Positions 35,592-43,006 of a stretch of DNA of 64,000 nucleotides are shown piece after piece (position 1 is the first letter of the stretch; every line of letters begins with the position of its first letter). Made by a program: the position numbers and the translations under genes. The notes under the pieces are model-generated. The model made no database searches. It saw only the letters and a list, made by a program, of their open reading frames with translations, and was not told the origin of the DNA. Origin of the DNA: JAVVHH01 sp963835135 (lineage in GTDB: Bacteria > Pseudomonadota > Alphaproteobacteria > Acetobacterales > Acetobacteraceae); the NCBI GenBank assembly GCA_963835135.1, contig CAWIEF010000002.1:434001-498000 (forward strand), given 5' to 3'.

Positions 35592-35953
35592 GCCACACCA
35601 TCCTTACCGTCGATGATTCCCGCAGCATGCGGGACCTACTGAAGCTGGCACTCTCCAATGCCGGTTACCGGGTTCTACAGGCCGAAGACGGCATTGAAGG
35701 CCTGGAAGTCCTGCAGTCTGAACAACCTGATGTCGTCGTGACCGACATCAACATGCCCAGGATGGACGGCTTCGGCCTCATCGAGGCGATCCGTGCCAAT
35801 CAGGAGTACCGCCGCATGCCGATCCTCGTTCTCACGACCGAGGGTGACTCCGCGAAAAAGAACCGCGCACGCCAGGCGGGCGCAACGGGCTGGATCGTCA
35901 AGCCGTTTAACCCGGTTAAACTGATCGACGCCATCCGACGCGTGGCAGCCTGA
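35588..35953 (+). CDS. cheY: CheY-type response regulator
   Basis: This is a 121-residue single receiver domain with acidic pair Asp9-Asp10 (VDDSRSM), phosphoacceptor Asp53 (VTDINMPRMDG), Thr in LTTEGD and Lys in IVKPFNP. The motif SRSMR after the DD pair is typical of CheY. It starts at GTG 35588 inside the stop of the STAS gene. It is phosphorylated by CheA and would bind the flagellar motor switch or act as a phosphate sink, as is common when two CheY proteins are present in one cluster. Confidence 0.92.
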   Translation: MSHTILTVDDSRSMRDLLKLALSNAGYRVLQAEDGIEGLEVLQSEQPDVVVTDINMPRMDGFGLIEAIRANQEYRRMPILVLTTEGDSAKKNRARQAGATGWIVKPFNPVKLIDAIRRVAA

Positions 35954-35967
35954 GCATCGGTGCCGCT

Positions 35968-38163
35968 ATGGATGCCATGGAAGCGATTCGCCAGACGTTT
36001 TTTCAAGAATGCGAGGAGCAGCTTGCGGAACTCGAGAACGGCCTCATGGCGATGGATGCCGGTCAGGCTGATATCGAGACAATCAATGCGGTGTTCCGCT
36101 CGGTTCACTCCATCAAGGGCGGGGCCGGTGCGTTCGGTTTGGATGAGCTGGTCCGGTTCGCCCATGTGTTCGAAACGACCTTGGACGAGGTCCGGGCCGG
36201 GCGCCTGGCGGTCACCAGCGAGTCGCTCGCCGTGCTGCTCCGCTCAGCAGATGTCTTGGCAGATCTGGTCCGTGTTGCCCGGAGCGGCGGAACCGCAGAC
36301 GCCGCCAAATGCAGCGAAATCGCTGGCGAGCTTCGCAAGCTGAGTGTCACCCAGGCCTCTGCAGATGAAGACGATAGCGGGGCGTCCTCCGACGACGGGA
36401 TGGACGGCCTGGATTTCCAGCCCCTGCAGGTCATAGTTCCCGATGCGGCAACCGACATCGCGTCGTCCCGCTGCTGGCGTATTCGCTTCCGGCCGTTTTC
36501 CGCGATGTACGCCAAGGCCAACGAGACTGGCCTTTTGCTGCGCGAACTGCGGCGCCTGGGCGATCTGACCGTCGAACTCGATGCATCGGCATTGCCGCAG
36601 CTCGCAGAGCTTGATGCGGAGGCAGCGTATCTCGCCTGGCATCTCCGGTTGCTCACCGACGCTGAGGAAGCCTCCATCCGGGAGGTGTTTGAGTTCGTCG
36701 ACGGTGATTGCGAACTGGACATCGCGGCCGAGGGCGCGTCGCCCGGTCTGCCGGAGGCTGCCGGCAGCCTCCGCGAAGACTTCGACATCGAGAGCGTGCT
36801 TCAACGGCTTCAGGCGGACGTCGCCGTGATCACGCCGCAGCCAGCCGACGCGCCTGCGCCAGACGCCATGAGGCACGCCGCCCCACCGAACCCGCCCGAA
36901 GCTGCTGCCGCGTCGCCCAAGAAGTCTGCCGACGGAAACGCTGGCAACGTGGCAACGCCAACCATCCGTGTCGACTTGGACCGGGTTGACCGCCTGATCG
37001 ACGTGGTCGGGGAGCTGGTCATCAACCAGGCGATGCTGGCGCAACGTGTGGGCGAGGCGGGTCTAGCCAGAACGTCGAACGTCATGATGGCGCTGGACGA
37101 GTTGGAGCAGCTCACGCGTGAAATCCAAGACAGCGTGATGGCAATCCGGGCTCAGCCGGTGAGATCCGTGTTCCAGCGCATGCCGAGATTGGTGCGGGAA
37201 GTCGCGGCTATGACCGGGAAGTCGGTTCGGCTCGTCACAGAGGGAGAGGCGACTGAGGTCGACAAAACGGTTGTCGAGCGCCTGGCCGATCCGCTGACGC
37301 ACATGATCCGCAATGCGATCGATCATGGCCTGGAAAGCACCGAGCGCAGGATTGCGGCCGGTAAGCCGGCGGAAGGAGTCGTGCGGCTTTCGGCACTGCA
37401 CCGCTCCGGGCGGATCGTCATCGAGGTTGCCGACGATGGTGGCGGCATCAACCGAGCCAGAGTGAAAGCGATTGCGACCGAACGAGGCTTGATCTCGCCC
37501 GAGGCGATCTTGTCGGATGAGGAAACCGACAACCTGATCTTTCTACCCGGCTTCTCCACCGCGGCCACCATCTCGGATGTCTCGGGCCGCGGGGTCGGGA
37601 TGGATGTGGTGAAGCGTTCCGTGCAGCAACTCGGCGGACGGATCTCAATCGCCTCCAGGCCGGGGCAAGGTTGCACCTTCACACTCAGCCTTCCTCTCAC
37701 ACTGGCAGTGTTGGATGGCATGGTGGTGAGCGCTGAAGGCCAGCCGCTCGTGATTCCTCTCACGACCATCATAGAGACCATGCAGCCAAAGGCGTCAGAG
37801 GTGCATGAACTCTGCGGCGATGCCCGTGTGATCGCCATCCGGGACAAGTTTCTGCCGTTCGTCGATGTCGGTCAGGCGCTCGGCTATCGCGATCAAGCGA
37901 TTGCGGCCGGGTCGGGTGTGGCGCTCCTCGTGGAGAACGAGAGCGGGGACCGCGCGGCGCTCCTGGTCGATGCCATTCAGGGGCAGCGACAAGTCGTTAT
38001 CAAGAGCCTTGAGGTGAATTGCGGCCGAGTGCGTGGCATCGCCGCAGCGACCGTCCTCGGCGATGGGCGCGTTGCTCTGATCCTCGATGTGAACGCCATC
38101 TTCTCCGTCGTGCGCGCCGAAGCGACACGCACCGAAACCCGTCCCATTGCAGCGGTTCAATGA
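35968..38163 (+). CDS. cheA: chemotaxis histidine kinase CheA
   Basis: This 731-residue kinase has an N-terminal HPt domain with phospho-His47 (FRSVHSIKGGAG), a variable segment with a P2-like region (about 170-275), a dimerisation segment (TIRVDLDRVDRLIDVVGELVI near 330), and an HATPase domain (N-box HMIRNAIDHGLES near 445; G1 DDGGGI; GFSTA; GRGVGMDVV). A CheW-like regulatory domain ends the protein (about 570-725). It phosphorylates CheY and CheB under control of the receptor. It begins 14 bases after cheY and overlaps cheW. Confidence 0.95.
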   Translation: MDAMEAIRQTFFQECEEQLAELENGLMAMDAGQADIETINAVFRSVHSIKGGAGAFGLDELVRFAHVFETTLDEVRAGRLAVTSESLAVLLRSADVLADLVRVARSGGTADAAKCSEIAGELRKLSVTQASADEDDSGASSDDGMDGLDFQPLQVIVPDAATDIASSRCWRIRFRPFSAMYAKANETGLLLRELRRLGDLTVELDASALPQLAELDAEAAYLAWHLRLLTDAEEASIREVFEFVDGDCELDIAAEGASPGLPEAAGSLREDFDIESVLQRLQADVAVITPQPADAPAPDAMRHAAPPNPPEAAAASPKKSADGNAGNVATPTIRVDLDRVDRLIDVVGELVINQAMLAQRVGEAGLARTSNVMMALDELEQLTREIQDSVMAIRAQPVRSVFQRMPRLVREVAAMTGKSVRLVTEGEATEVDKTVVERLADPLTHMIRNAIDHGLESTERRIAAGKPAEGVVRLSALHRSGRIVIEVADDGGGINRARVKAIATERGLISPEAILSDEETDNLIFLPGFSTAATISDVSGRGVGMDVVKRSVQQLGGRISIASRPGQGCTFTLSLPLTLAVLDGMVVSAEGQPLVIPLTTIIETMQPKASEVHELCGDARVIAIRDKFLPFVDVGQALGYRDQAIAAGSGVALLVENESGDRAALLVDAIQGQRQVVIKSLEVNCGRVRGIAAATVLGDGRVALILDVNAIFSVVRAEATRTETRPIAAVQ

Positions 38164-38630
38164 TGAGCGAACTTGACACCCTGAACGGCATCCAACGCCG
38201 GAAACTGATCTGTCTGCGTATCGGCAGGCAGGAGTTCTGCGTCGATATCATGGCAGTTCGGGAAATCCGTGGCTGGACGGAAGCGACCGCGTTGCCGCAG
38301 GCGCCCAGCTTCGTGCGCGGCCTCATCAATCTGCGCGGCGTTGTCCTACCCATTGTCGACCTGGCCGACCGGCTTGGTCTTCCGCCATCCGCGGCGACAG
38401 CCCGCAACGTGATCATCGTCGCTCAGATTGGCACCCAGCAAGTTGGTCTGCTCGTCGACGAAGTATCGGATATCCTGACCGTCACGAATGAGTCGATCCA
38501 ACCGGTGCCGGATCTAGGCTCCGACGCAGCGAAGGTGTTCGTGCGCGGACTGATTGCCATCGATGGGCGCATGATCAGCCTTGTTTCGCTCGATGACGTC
38601 CTACCCGTTGGCGACTTGGAAGCGGCTTGA
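38163..38630 (+). CDS. cheW: chemotaxis coupling protein CheW
   Basis: This 155-residue CheW has the usual SH3-like double barrel: ICLRIGRQEFCVDIMAVREI, the loop LPQAPSFVRGLINLRGVVLPIVDL near 45-65, and GLLVDEVSDILTV. It links receptor tips to CheA. ATG 38163 touches the cheA stop (ATG at 38160 is an alternative). Length is normal. Confidence 0.94.
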   Translation: MSELDTLNGIQRRKLICLRIGRQEFCVDIMAVREIRGWTEATALPQAPSFVRGLINLRGVVLPIVDLADRLGLPPSAATARNVIIVAQIGTQQVGLLVDEVSDILTVTNESIQPVPDLGSDAAKVFVRGLIAIDGRMISLVSLDDVLPVGDLEAA

Positions 38631-38641
38631 GGTTGAGCAGG

Positions 38642-39520
38642 ATGAGCAATCTTGCGCAGCGTAGATCGGATCTGTCGGAAGGAGACATCCCGTTCACCGC
38701 AAGCGACTTCTCTCGCATTGCGGCGTTGATGCGCGAGGAAGCCGGCATTGCGCTGCCGGAGAGCAAGGCGACACTCGTCTATTCCCGCCTATCCAAACGC
38801 ATCCGAACGCTCGGGCTTCGAAACTTTGGCGAATACTGCGACAAGCTGACGGATCCGAACGCCGCCGAGCGCCTGGAGATGCTGACGGCGTTGACGACCA
38901 ACGTCACGCGCTTCTTCCGCGAACCACATCACTTTCAGCACTTGAAGACCAAACTGCTCCCACCGTTGCTCGACGCAGCCCGTCGCGGCGGACGTGTGCG
39001 ACTCTGGTCCGCCGCCTGCTCCAGCGGTCAAGAGCCTTATTCAATCGGACTCACGCTGCTTTCACTCATGCCCGATGCTGCGCAGTACGACATTCGGATT
39101 CTTGCAACGGATATCGATCCTAAGATGGTCGAGCAAGGGCGTGCAGGAGTGTATGGCGAAGCCGCGGTCCAGGCCGTGCCAGCGGACCTGCGCAAGTGGT
39201 TCAAGCCAGTCCAAGCCAAACGAGATCGGCACCTGGAAGTCTGCGATGATTTGCGGACGTTGGTCGTCTTTCGAGAACTGAACCTAATCGGGCACTGGCC
39301 GATGAAGGGCCGTTTCCAGGCAATCTTTTGTCGAAATGCAGTCATCTACTTTGAAGAAGAAACTCAGGCGATGGTCTGGGAGCGCCTCGCGCCGATGCTC
39401 GACCCAGGCGGGACGCTGTATATTGGTCATTCCGAACGGATCTACGGCCCGGCAGCGCCGCGATTGAGGCCGGACGGCATCACGACCTACCGCTACCTCG
39501 GTGCGGGAGCAGCGGGATGA
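38642..39520 (+). CDS. cheR: chemotaxis protein methyltransferase CheR
   Basis: This 292-residue SAM-dependent glutamate methyltransferase has an N-terminal helical domain (FTASDFSRIAALMREEAGI; TTNVTRFFREPHHF near 90) and a C-terminal Rossmann domain (LWSAACSSGQEPYSIGL, ILATDIDPKMVEQGR, FCRNAVIYF). It methylates the receptor for adaptation, and the receptor's C-terminal GWKEF may tether it. ATG 38642 is favoured over TTG 38627. The gene overlaps cheB by four bases. Confidence 0.94.
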   Translation: MSNLAQRRSDLSEGDIPFTASDFSRIAALMREEAGIALPESKATLVYSRLSKRIRTLGLRNFGEYCDKLTDPNAAERLEMLTALTTNVTRFFREPHHFQHLKTKLLPPLLDAARRGGRVRLWSAACSSGQEPYSIGLTLLSLMPDAAQYDIRILATDIDPKMVEQGRAGVYGEAAVQAVPADLRKWFKPVQAKRDRHLEVCDDLRTLVVFRELNLIGHWPMKGRFQAIFCRNAVIYFEEETQAMVWERLAPMLDPGGTLYIGHSERIYGPAAPRLRPDGITTYRYLGAGAAG

Positions 39521-40557
39521 CCGTTCGTGTGCTGATCGTGGACGACTCGGCAACCATGCGCAGCTTGATCGCGAACCGGCTCCGGCGAGACCGCGAGATC
39601 GAGGTCGTTGGCGAGGCAGCAGATCCGGTCGAAGCCCGCCAGGCGATCAAAGACCTCAATCCCACCGTCATCACGCTGGACATCGAAATGCCGAAGATGA
39701 ACGGCCTCGATTTCCTCGAGAGACTGATGCGCTTGCGGCCAATGCCGGTCATCATGGTCTCGACGCTCACGCAACAGGGGGCCGAGGCCACCATAGAAGC
39801 GCTGGCAATGGGCGCTTTCGACTGCGTTGGCAAACCCAGCCCGTCCTCTCCGGACTCCCTCGACGCGCTGCCGGAAAAGATCAAGGCCGCGGCTCAAGGT
39901 CTAGTCCGTGCGCGCGGCCTGCGCCACACCCAGGTCGCGCAGCCGCGTGCAACCGCCGACTACGCACCAAATGGAAAGATCATCGCGATCGGATCGTCCA
40001 CTGGCGGAGTGGAGGCTTTGATGTCGATTTTGTCGGCGTTTCCAAGCAACTGTCCTCCGACCGTTGTTACTCAACATATGCCGCCCTCCTTCACCAGAAG
40101 TTTCGCCGAGCGTCTGAACCGGACTTGTGCGCCTGAAGTTTGCGAAGCGTTTGATGGAGCGCTGCTCACAACAGGGCGGGTCTATCTGGCGCCTGGGGGC
40201 CCCACCCATCTCGAGATCACCGGCGCGCGATCACCTCGTTGCCGTTTGCGTCAGGGAGATGCCGTCAACGGACACCGCCCCTCCGTCGATGTGCTGTTCT
40301 TGTCGGTTGCGGCCGCCGCCAAATCGAACGCGGTCGGCGTCATTCTTACCGGCATGGGCTCGGACGGGGCCAAGGGCTTGTTGGCGATGCGCCACGCGGG
40401 CGCCCGTACTTTCGGCCAGGACCAGGCGTCGAGCGTCGTCTACGGCATGCCGAGAGTTGCGTTCGAGATCGGCGCCGTCGAGCGGCAAGCGTCGTTGGAC
40501 CGTTTGGCGGGCCAAATTCTCGAGGCCACCCGAAAGACCGTAAAGGAGAACGTGTAG
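39517..40557 (+). CDS. cheB: chemotaxis response regulator protein-glutamate methylesterase CheB
   Basis: This 346-residue protein has a receiver domain (phosphoacceptor Asp55 in ITLDIEMPKMNG) and a methylesterase domain whose catalytic triad lies in GSSTGG (Ser about 160), TQHMP (His about 187) and GMGSDGAKG (Asp about 283). It removes methyl groups and deamidates receptor Gln. The linker near 115-150 is ordinary. It has a four-base overlap with cheR and the next gene starts right after the TAG. Confidence 0.95.
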   Translation: MTVRVLIVDDSATMRSLIANRLRRDREIEVVGEAADPVEARQAIKDLNPTVITLDIEMPKMNGLDFLERLMRLRPMPVIMVSTLTQQGAEATIEALAMGAFDCVGKPSPSSPDSLDALPEKIKAAAQGLVRARGLRHTQVAQPRATADYAPNGKIIAIGSSTGGVEALMSILSAFPSNCPPTVVTQHMPPSFTRSFAERLNRTCAPEVCEAFDGALLTTGRVYLAPGGPTHLEITGARSPRCRLRQGDAVNGHRPSVDVLFLSVAAAAKSNAVGVILTGMGSDGAKGLLAMRHAGARTFGQDQASSVVYGMPRVAFEIGAVERQASLDRLAGQILEATRKTVKENV

Positions 40558-40947
40558 ATGCCTGCCGCGCGTACGATCAAGACGCTTATCGTCGACGATC
40601 AGCTCACAATCCGTCAGCTTGTCAAGAACGGCCTTCAGCAAATCGGCATGGTCGACTTCGAAAGTGCTTGCGACGGAGAAGAGGGGCTCCGGTCTTTATT
40701 GACCTCACCGTCGCAGTTGGTGATTTCGGACTTCAACATGCCCAAGCTTGACGGTATCGGCTTGCTGCGCGCCATCCGCAGCTACGACCCCATCCGTTCG
40801 ACAGCCTTCATCATGCTGACTGGACGGGCCGATAAGGACGTCGTTCAGCGAGCGATGCAGTATGGCGTGAACAACTTCCTGGTAAAGCCGTTTACGGTGG
40901 GCGCGCTGAAAGAGAAGATCGAGGCTGTGTTCGGCCGCCTGACGTGA
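40558..40947 (+). CDS. cheY: second CheY-type response regulator
   Basis: This 129-residue receiver domain has an acidic pair in IVDDQLTIRQL, phosphoacceptor Asp58 (VISDFNMPKLDG), Thr in MLTGRAD and Lys in LVKPFTV. It follows the cheB stop with no gap. With the first CheY in the operon it gives two outputs for one CheA; in other alphaproteobacteria one such CheY drives the motor and the other acts as phosphate sink. Which does which cannot be read here. Confidence 0.92.
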   Translation: MPAARTIKTLIVDDQLTIRQLVKNGLQQIGMVDFESACDGEEGLRSLLTSPSQLVISDFNMPKLDGIGLLRAIRSYDPIRSTAFIMLTGRADKDVVQRAMQYGVNNFLVKPFTVGALKEKIEAVFGRLT

Positions 40948-41504
40948 CCATCAAGGCGCTCCAGAGTTCGTTGAGGGAGCGGCGGATCCACGTGATCCAG
41001 GGTGAATTCGTCGTCGCGGACGATCCAGACGTCGTGCTGACGACTGTGCTTGGATCGTGCGTGGCTGCTTGTATCCGTGACGCTAAGGCGAAAGTCGGCG
41101 GGATGAACCACTTCCTTCTGCCCGGTGACGGCTGGGAGACGGACGGGCAGCAAGCGACGCGGTACGGCATTCATGCCATGGAGTTGCTCGTGAACGCGTT
41201 GCTGAGTTGCGGAGCGCAACGGAGCCGGCTTGAAGCAAAGCTGTTCGGCGGAGCAAACGTCCTGGTCGGCGGCAGCGATATCGGCGCACTCAATGCGAGC
41301 TTCGCCGAGGATTTCCTACGGTATGAAGGTTTGAGTTTCGTCGGGGGCAGTCTGCGCGGGCAAGGCGCTCGGCGCATTCAATATTGGCCAGTCTCCGGTC
41401 GAGCGCGCCAGATCATACTCGGCCGCGCCGATCCACCGCCCACCCCGCCTGCCAGCCGGCAAGCGTCACTACCCAGCGATGGCAACGATGTGGAGCTGTT
41501 TTGA
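40944..41504 (+). CDS. cheD: chemoreceptor glutamine deamidase CheD
   Basis: This 186-residue CheD has the catalytic Cys39 in TVLGSCVAAC and His56 in GGMNHFLLP; the Thr is expected just after, and KLFGGANV is near 92. It deamidates receptor Gln residues. The start is GTG at 40944, four bases before the cheY stop. The last residues, NDVELF, form an acidic-hydrophobic tail beyond the core that resembles the end of the next protein. Confidence 0.93.
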   Translation: MTIKALQSSLRERRIHVIQGEFVVADDPDVVLTTVLGSCVAACIRDAKAKVGGMNHFLLPGDGWETDGQQATRYGIHAMELLVNALLSCGAQRSRLEAKLFGGANVLVGGSDIGALNASFAEDFLRYEGLSFVGGSLRGQGARRIQYWPVSGRARQIILGRADPPPTPPASRQASLPSDGNDVELF

Positions 41505-41872
41505 CCTGCCTGACTGATCCACATACGCCACTCGGCGAAGCGCTGGGCGCGGTGGCCAGTGAACTGTCGGACTTAGCCAAGCTCAGCTCCGACCTTCAGG
41601 TGCTGGTCAGCTCGATCTTTGGCATGAGGGACGCCCTTCCGAGCGAAGCCAGCGAAGGTTTGCAGACGTTCGATGTGCTGACGCAGCGGCTCGAGGAGCT
41701 GACCGTCTTCCTCGTTCAGCTCGGGCGGAGCGCACCAGCCGAGTATCAGCTCGACACCGCGCTCGCGGCATCCAGCGTCAGGCTCGCGGATCTGTCGCTT
41801 CGGCTGAGCTGCACGCCGCGCCATCGCACTCACCAGGAGGAGCTGACGCCAGGGGAGCCGGATTGGTTCTGA
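41501..41872 (+). CDS. small CheZ/CheT-like protein ending the chemotaxis operon
   Basis: This 123-residue predicted all-helical protein starts at TTG 41501 inside the cheD stop. Residues 55-65 (QTFDVLTQRLE) contain D58-x-x-x-Q62. This spacing and context resemble the catalytic D-x-x-x-Q of the CheY-P phosphatase CheZ (QDFQDLTGQ) and of the rhizobial CheT protein. The C-terminus (GEPDWF) is short and acidic-aromatic, a feature that in CheZ and other proteins binds CheY. I therefore suggest a CheY phosphatase, by motif and operon position only; overall similarity is low and the gene would otherwise be called hypothetical. Confidence 0.6.
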   Translation: MTCLTDPHTPLGEALGAVASELSDLAKLSSDLQVLVSSIFGMRDALPSEASEGLQTFDVLTQRLEELTVFLVQLGRSAPAEYQLDTALAASSVRLADLSLRLSCTPRHRTHQEELTPGEPDWF

Positions 41873-41926
41873 ACGGGCCGTGTCCTGCGGCACTTAAGGT
41901 TTGCCGGGTTGAGGACTGAGACCAAT

Positions 41927-42835
41927 CTACTCTTCCAGCTCGAACCGAATTGTCACCCGAACGCTCGTCTGAGCCTCGGTCATTCCGTCTGAGAACGGTG
42001 GCACGTGCTTATCTTCGAGCATCTCGATAACGGAGCGATCGAGAGCTGCCACACCGGACGCCTTGTCGATCCGAACTGCCGCCACACGACCGTCCCGAGC
42101 GACGGTGAAAGCGACACCGACCGCCCCTTGCTGCCCCTTTGCGCGGGCCGCGTCCGGGTAGCGCTTGTGTTCGGCCAGCCACGCGGCCAGCTTCCGCTGC
42201 CAGGACGGGTCGGGCGGGGCGGACCGTTCGCGCGCCGAGATGGGTTGCGGAGGTTCGGCCGGCGCTGCCGACGGGGAAACCGGGTTCCGAGTGTTGGGTT
42301 CCGGAGCATCGCGGGCCGCGATCGACGCCGGGGGCGGGCGGCTTTCCACCCGTCGCGGAGGTGCTGACCGAACCGGCAGATGCACGACCTGCTTCGATGA
42401 TGACGGCTCCGGCAACGGCGGTAAGGTCGGTAGAACGGCCGCCGACGTGATCGGGATCGCGGCAGGCGGGATGGACTGGTCAGCCGGGTCCGGTGCGGAG
42501 ACGGTGTTGGCCGGGTCGGGCGCGGGCGATACGGCTAGGGGGGGCGGAGACGGCGTCGCTCCGATTACCGGCTCTGGCGCCGTCGCCAGCGCTTGCTCGT
42601 TCTCGCGGGCCAGATCCGGCGTCCCCGCTGCGGCTGGCATCACAGGGGCAGACACGGGACGAAACTCGACCGAGACCGGGACCGGCTCAGGTGGGCGGCT
42701 AGGTCGGCGCGCCATCATGAGCGGCGCCACCAGCATCACATGCGCAAGGGTGGACGCGGCGATGATCCGGGTCGAAAGGGCGTGCGCCGGTCTATTGTGG
42801 CATCGAGCATCGGCCATGGAGCCGCTACGTATCAT
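41927..42835 (-). CDS. tonB: TonB family energy transducer
   Basis: This 302-residue protein has one N-terminal membrane helix (IIAASTLAHVMLVAPLMMA), a long Pro-rich periplasmic spacer (about 45-210), and a C-terminal TonB domain (WQRKLAAWLAEHKRYPDAAR, GVAFTVARDGRVAAVRID, CHP-like VPPFSDG). It carries proton-motive energy to outer-membrane receptors. No exbB or exbD is adjacent. It is divergent from the phosphoesterase/PEP-CTERM genes and 4 kb from a TonB-dependent receptor, so it may be devoted to that receptor. Start 42817 is an alternative. Confidence 0.85.
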   Translation of the reverse strand: MIRSGSMADARCHNRPAHALSTRIIAASTLAHVMLVAPLMMARRPSRPPEPVPVSVEFRPVSAPVMPAAAGTPDLARENEQALATAPEPVIGATPSPPPLAVSPAPDPANTVSAPDPADQSIPPAAIPITSAAVLPTLPPLPEPSSSKQVVHLPVRSAPPRRVESRPPPASIAARDAPEPNTRNPVSPSAAPAEPPQPISARERSAPPDPSWQRKLAAWLAEHKRYPDAARAKGQQGAVGVAFTVARDGRVAAVRIDKASGVAALDRSVIEMLEDKHVPPFSDGMTEAQTSVRVTIRFELEE

Positions 42836-42919
42836 CGAGCCAGCGGCAGCGACGATGACGATCGTACGACAGGGCGCGCCACGACCTGAGACGAGTTATA
42901 AAAAACGGCACGCCCTCCA

Positions 42920-42950
42920 AACGTAACGAAACTGACTTGTGGGTTACGTT
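42920..42950. promoter_or_regulatory. inverted repeat AACGTAAC-N15-GTTACGTT
   Basis: Perfect 8-bp arms at 42920-42927 and 42943-42950 sit in the 171-bp gap between tonB and the phosphoesterase gene. The spacing (23 bp centre to centre) puts both arms on the same face of the helix, as for a dimeric regulator. It overlaps the putative -35 of the rightward promoter. Confidence 0.45.
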
Positions 42951-42977
42951 GACCTCAGCGCCCGCTTCTTTGAATTA
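42949..42977 (+). promoter_or_regulatory. candidate sigma-70 promoter of the phosphoesterase gene
   Basis: TTGACC at 42949-42954 is followed after 17 bases by GAATTA, a weak -10, about 30 bases before the ATG at 43007. The -10 match is poor, so this is a guess by position. Confidence 0.25.
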
Positions 42978-43006
42978 GGCTGCACATTGAACCTGAGGTA
43001 AGTCAC

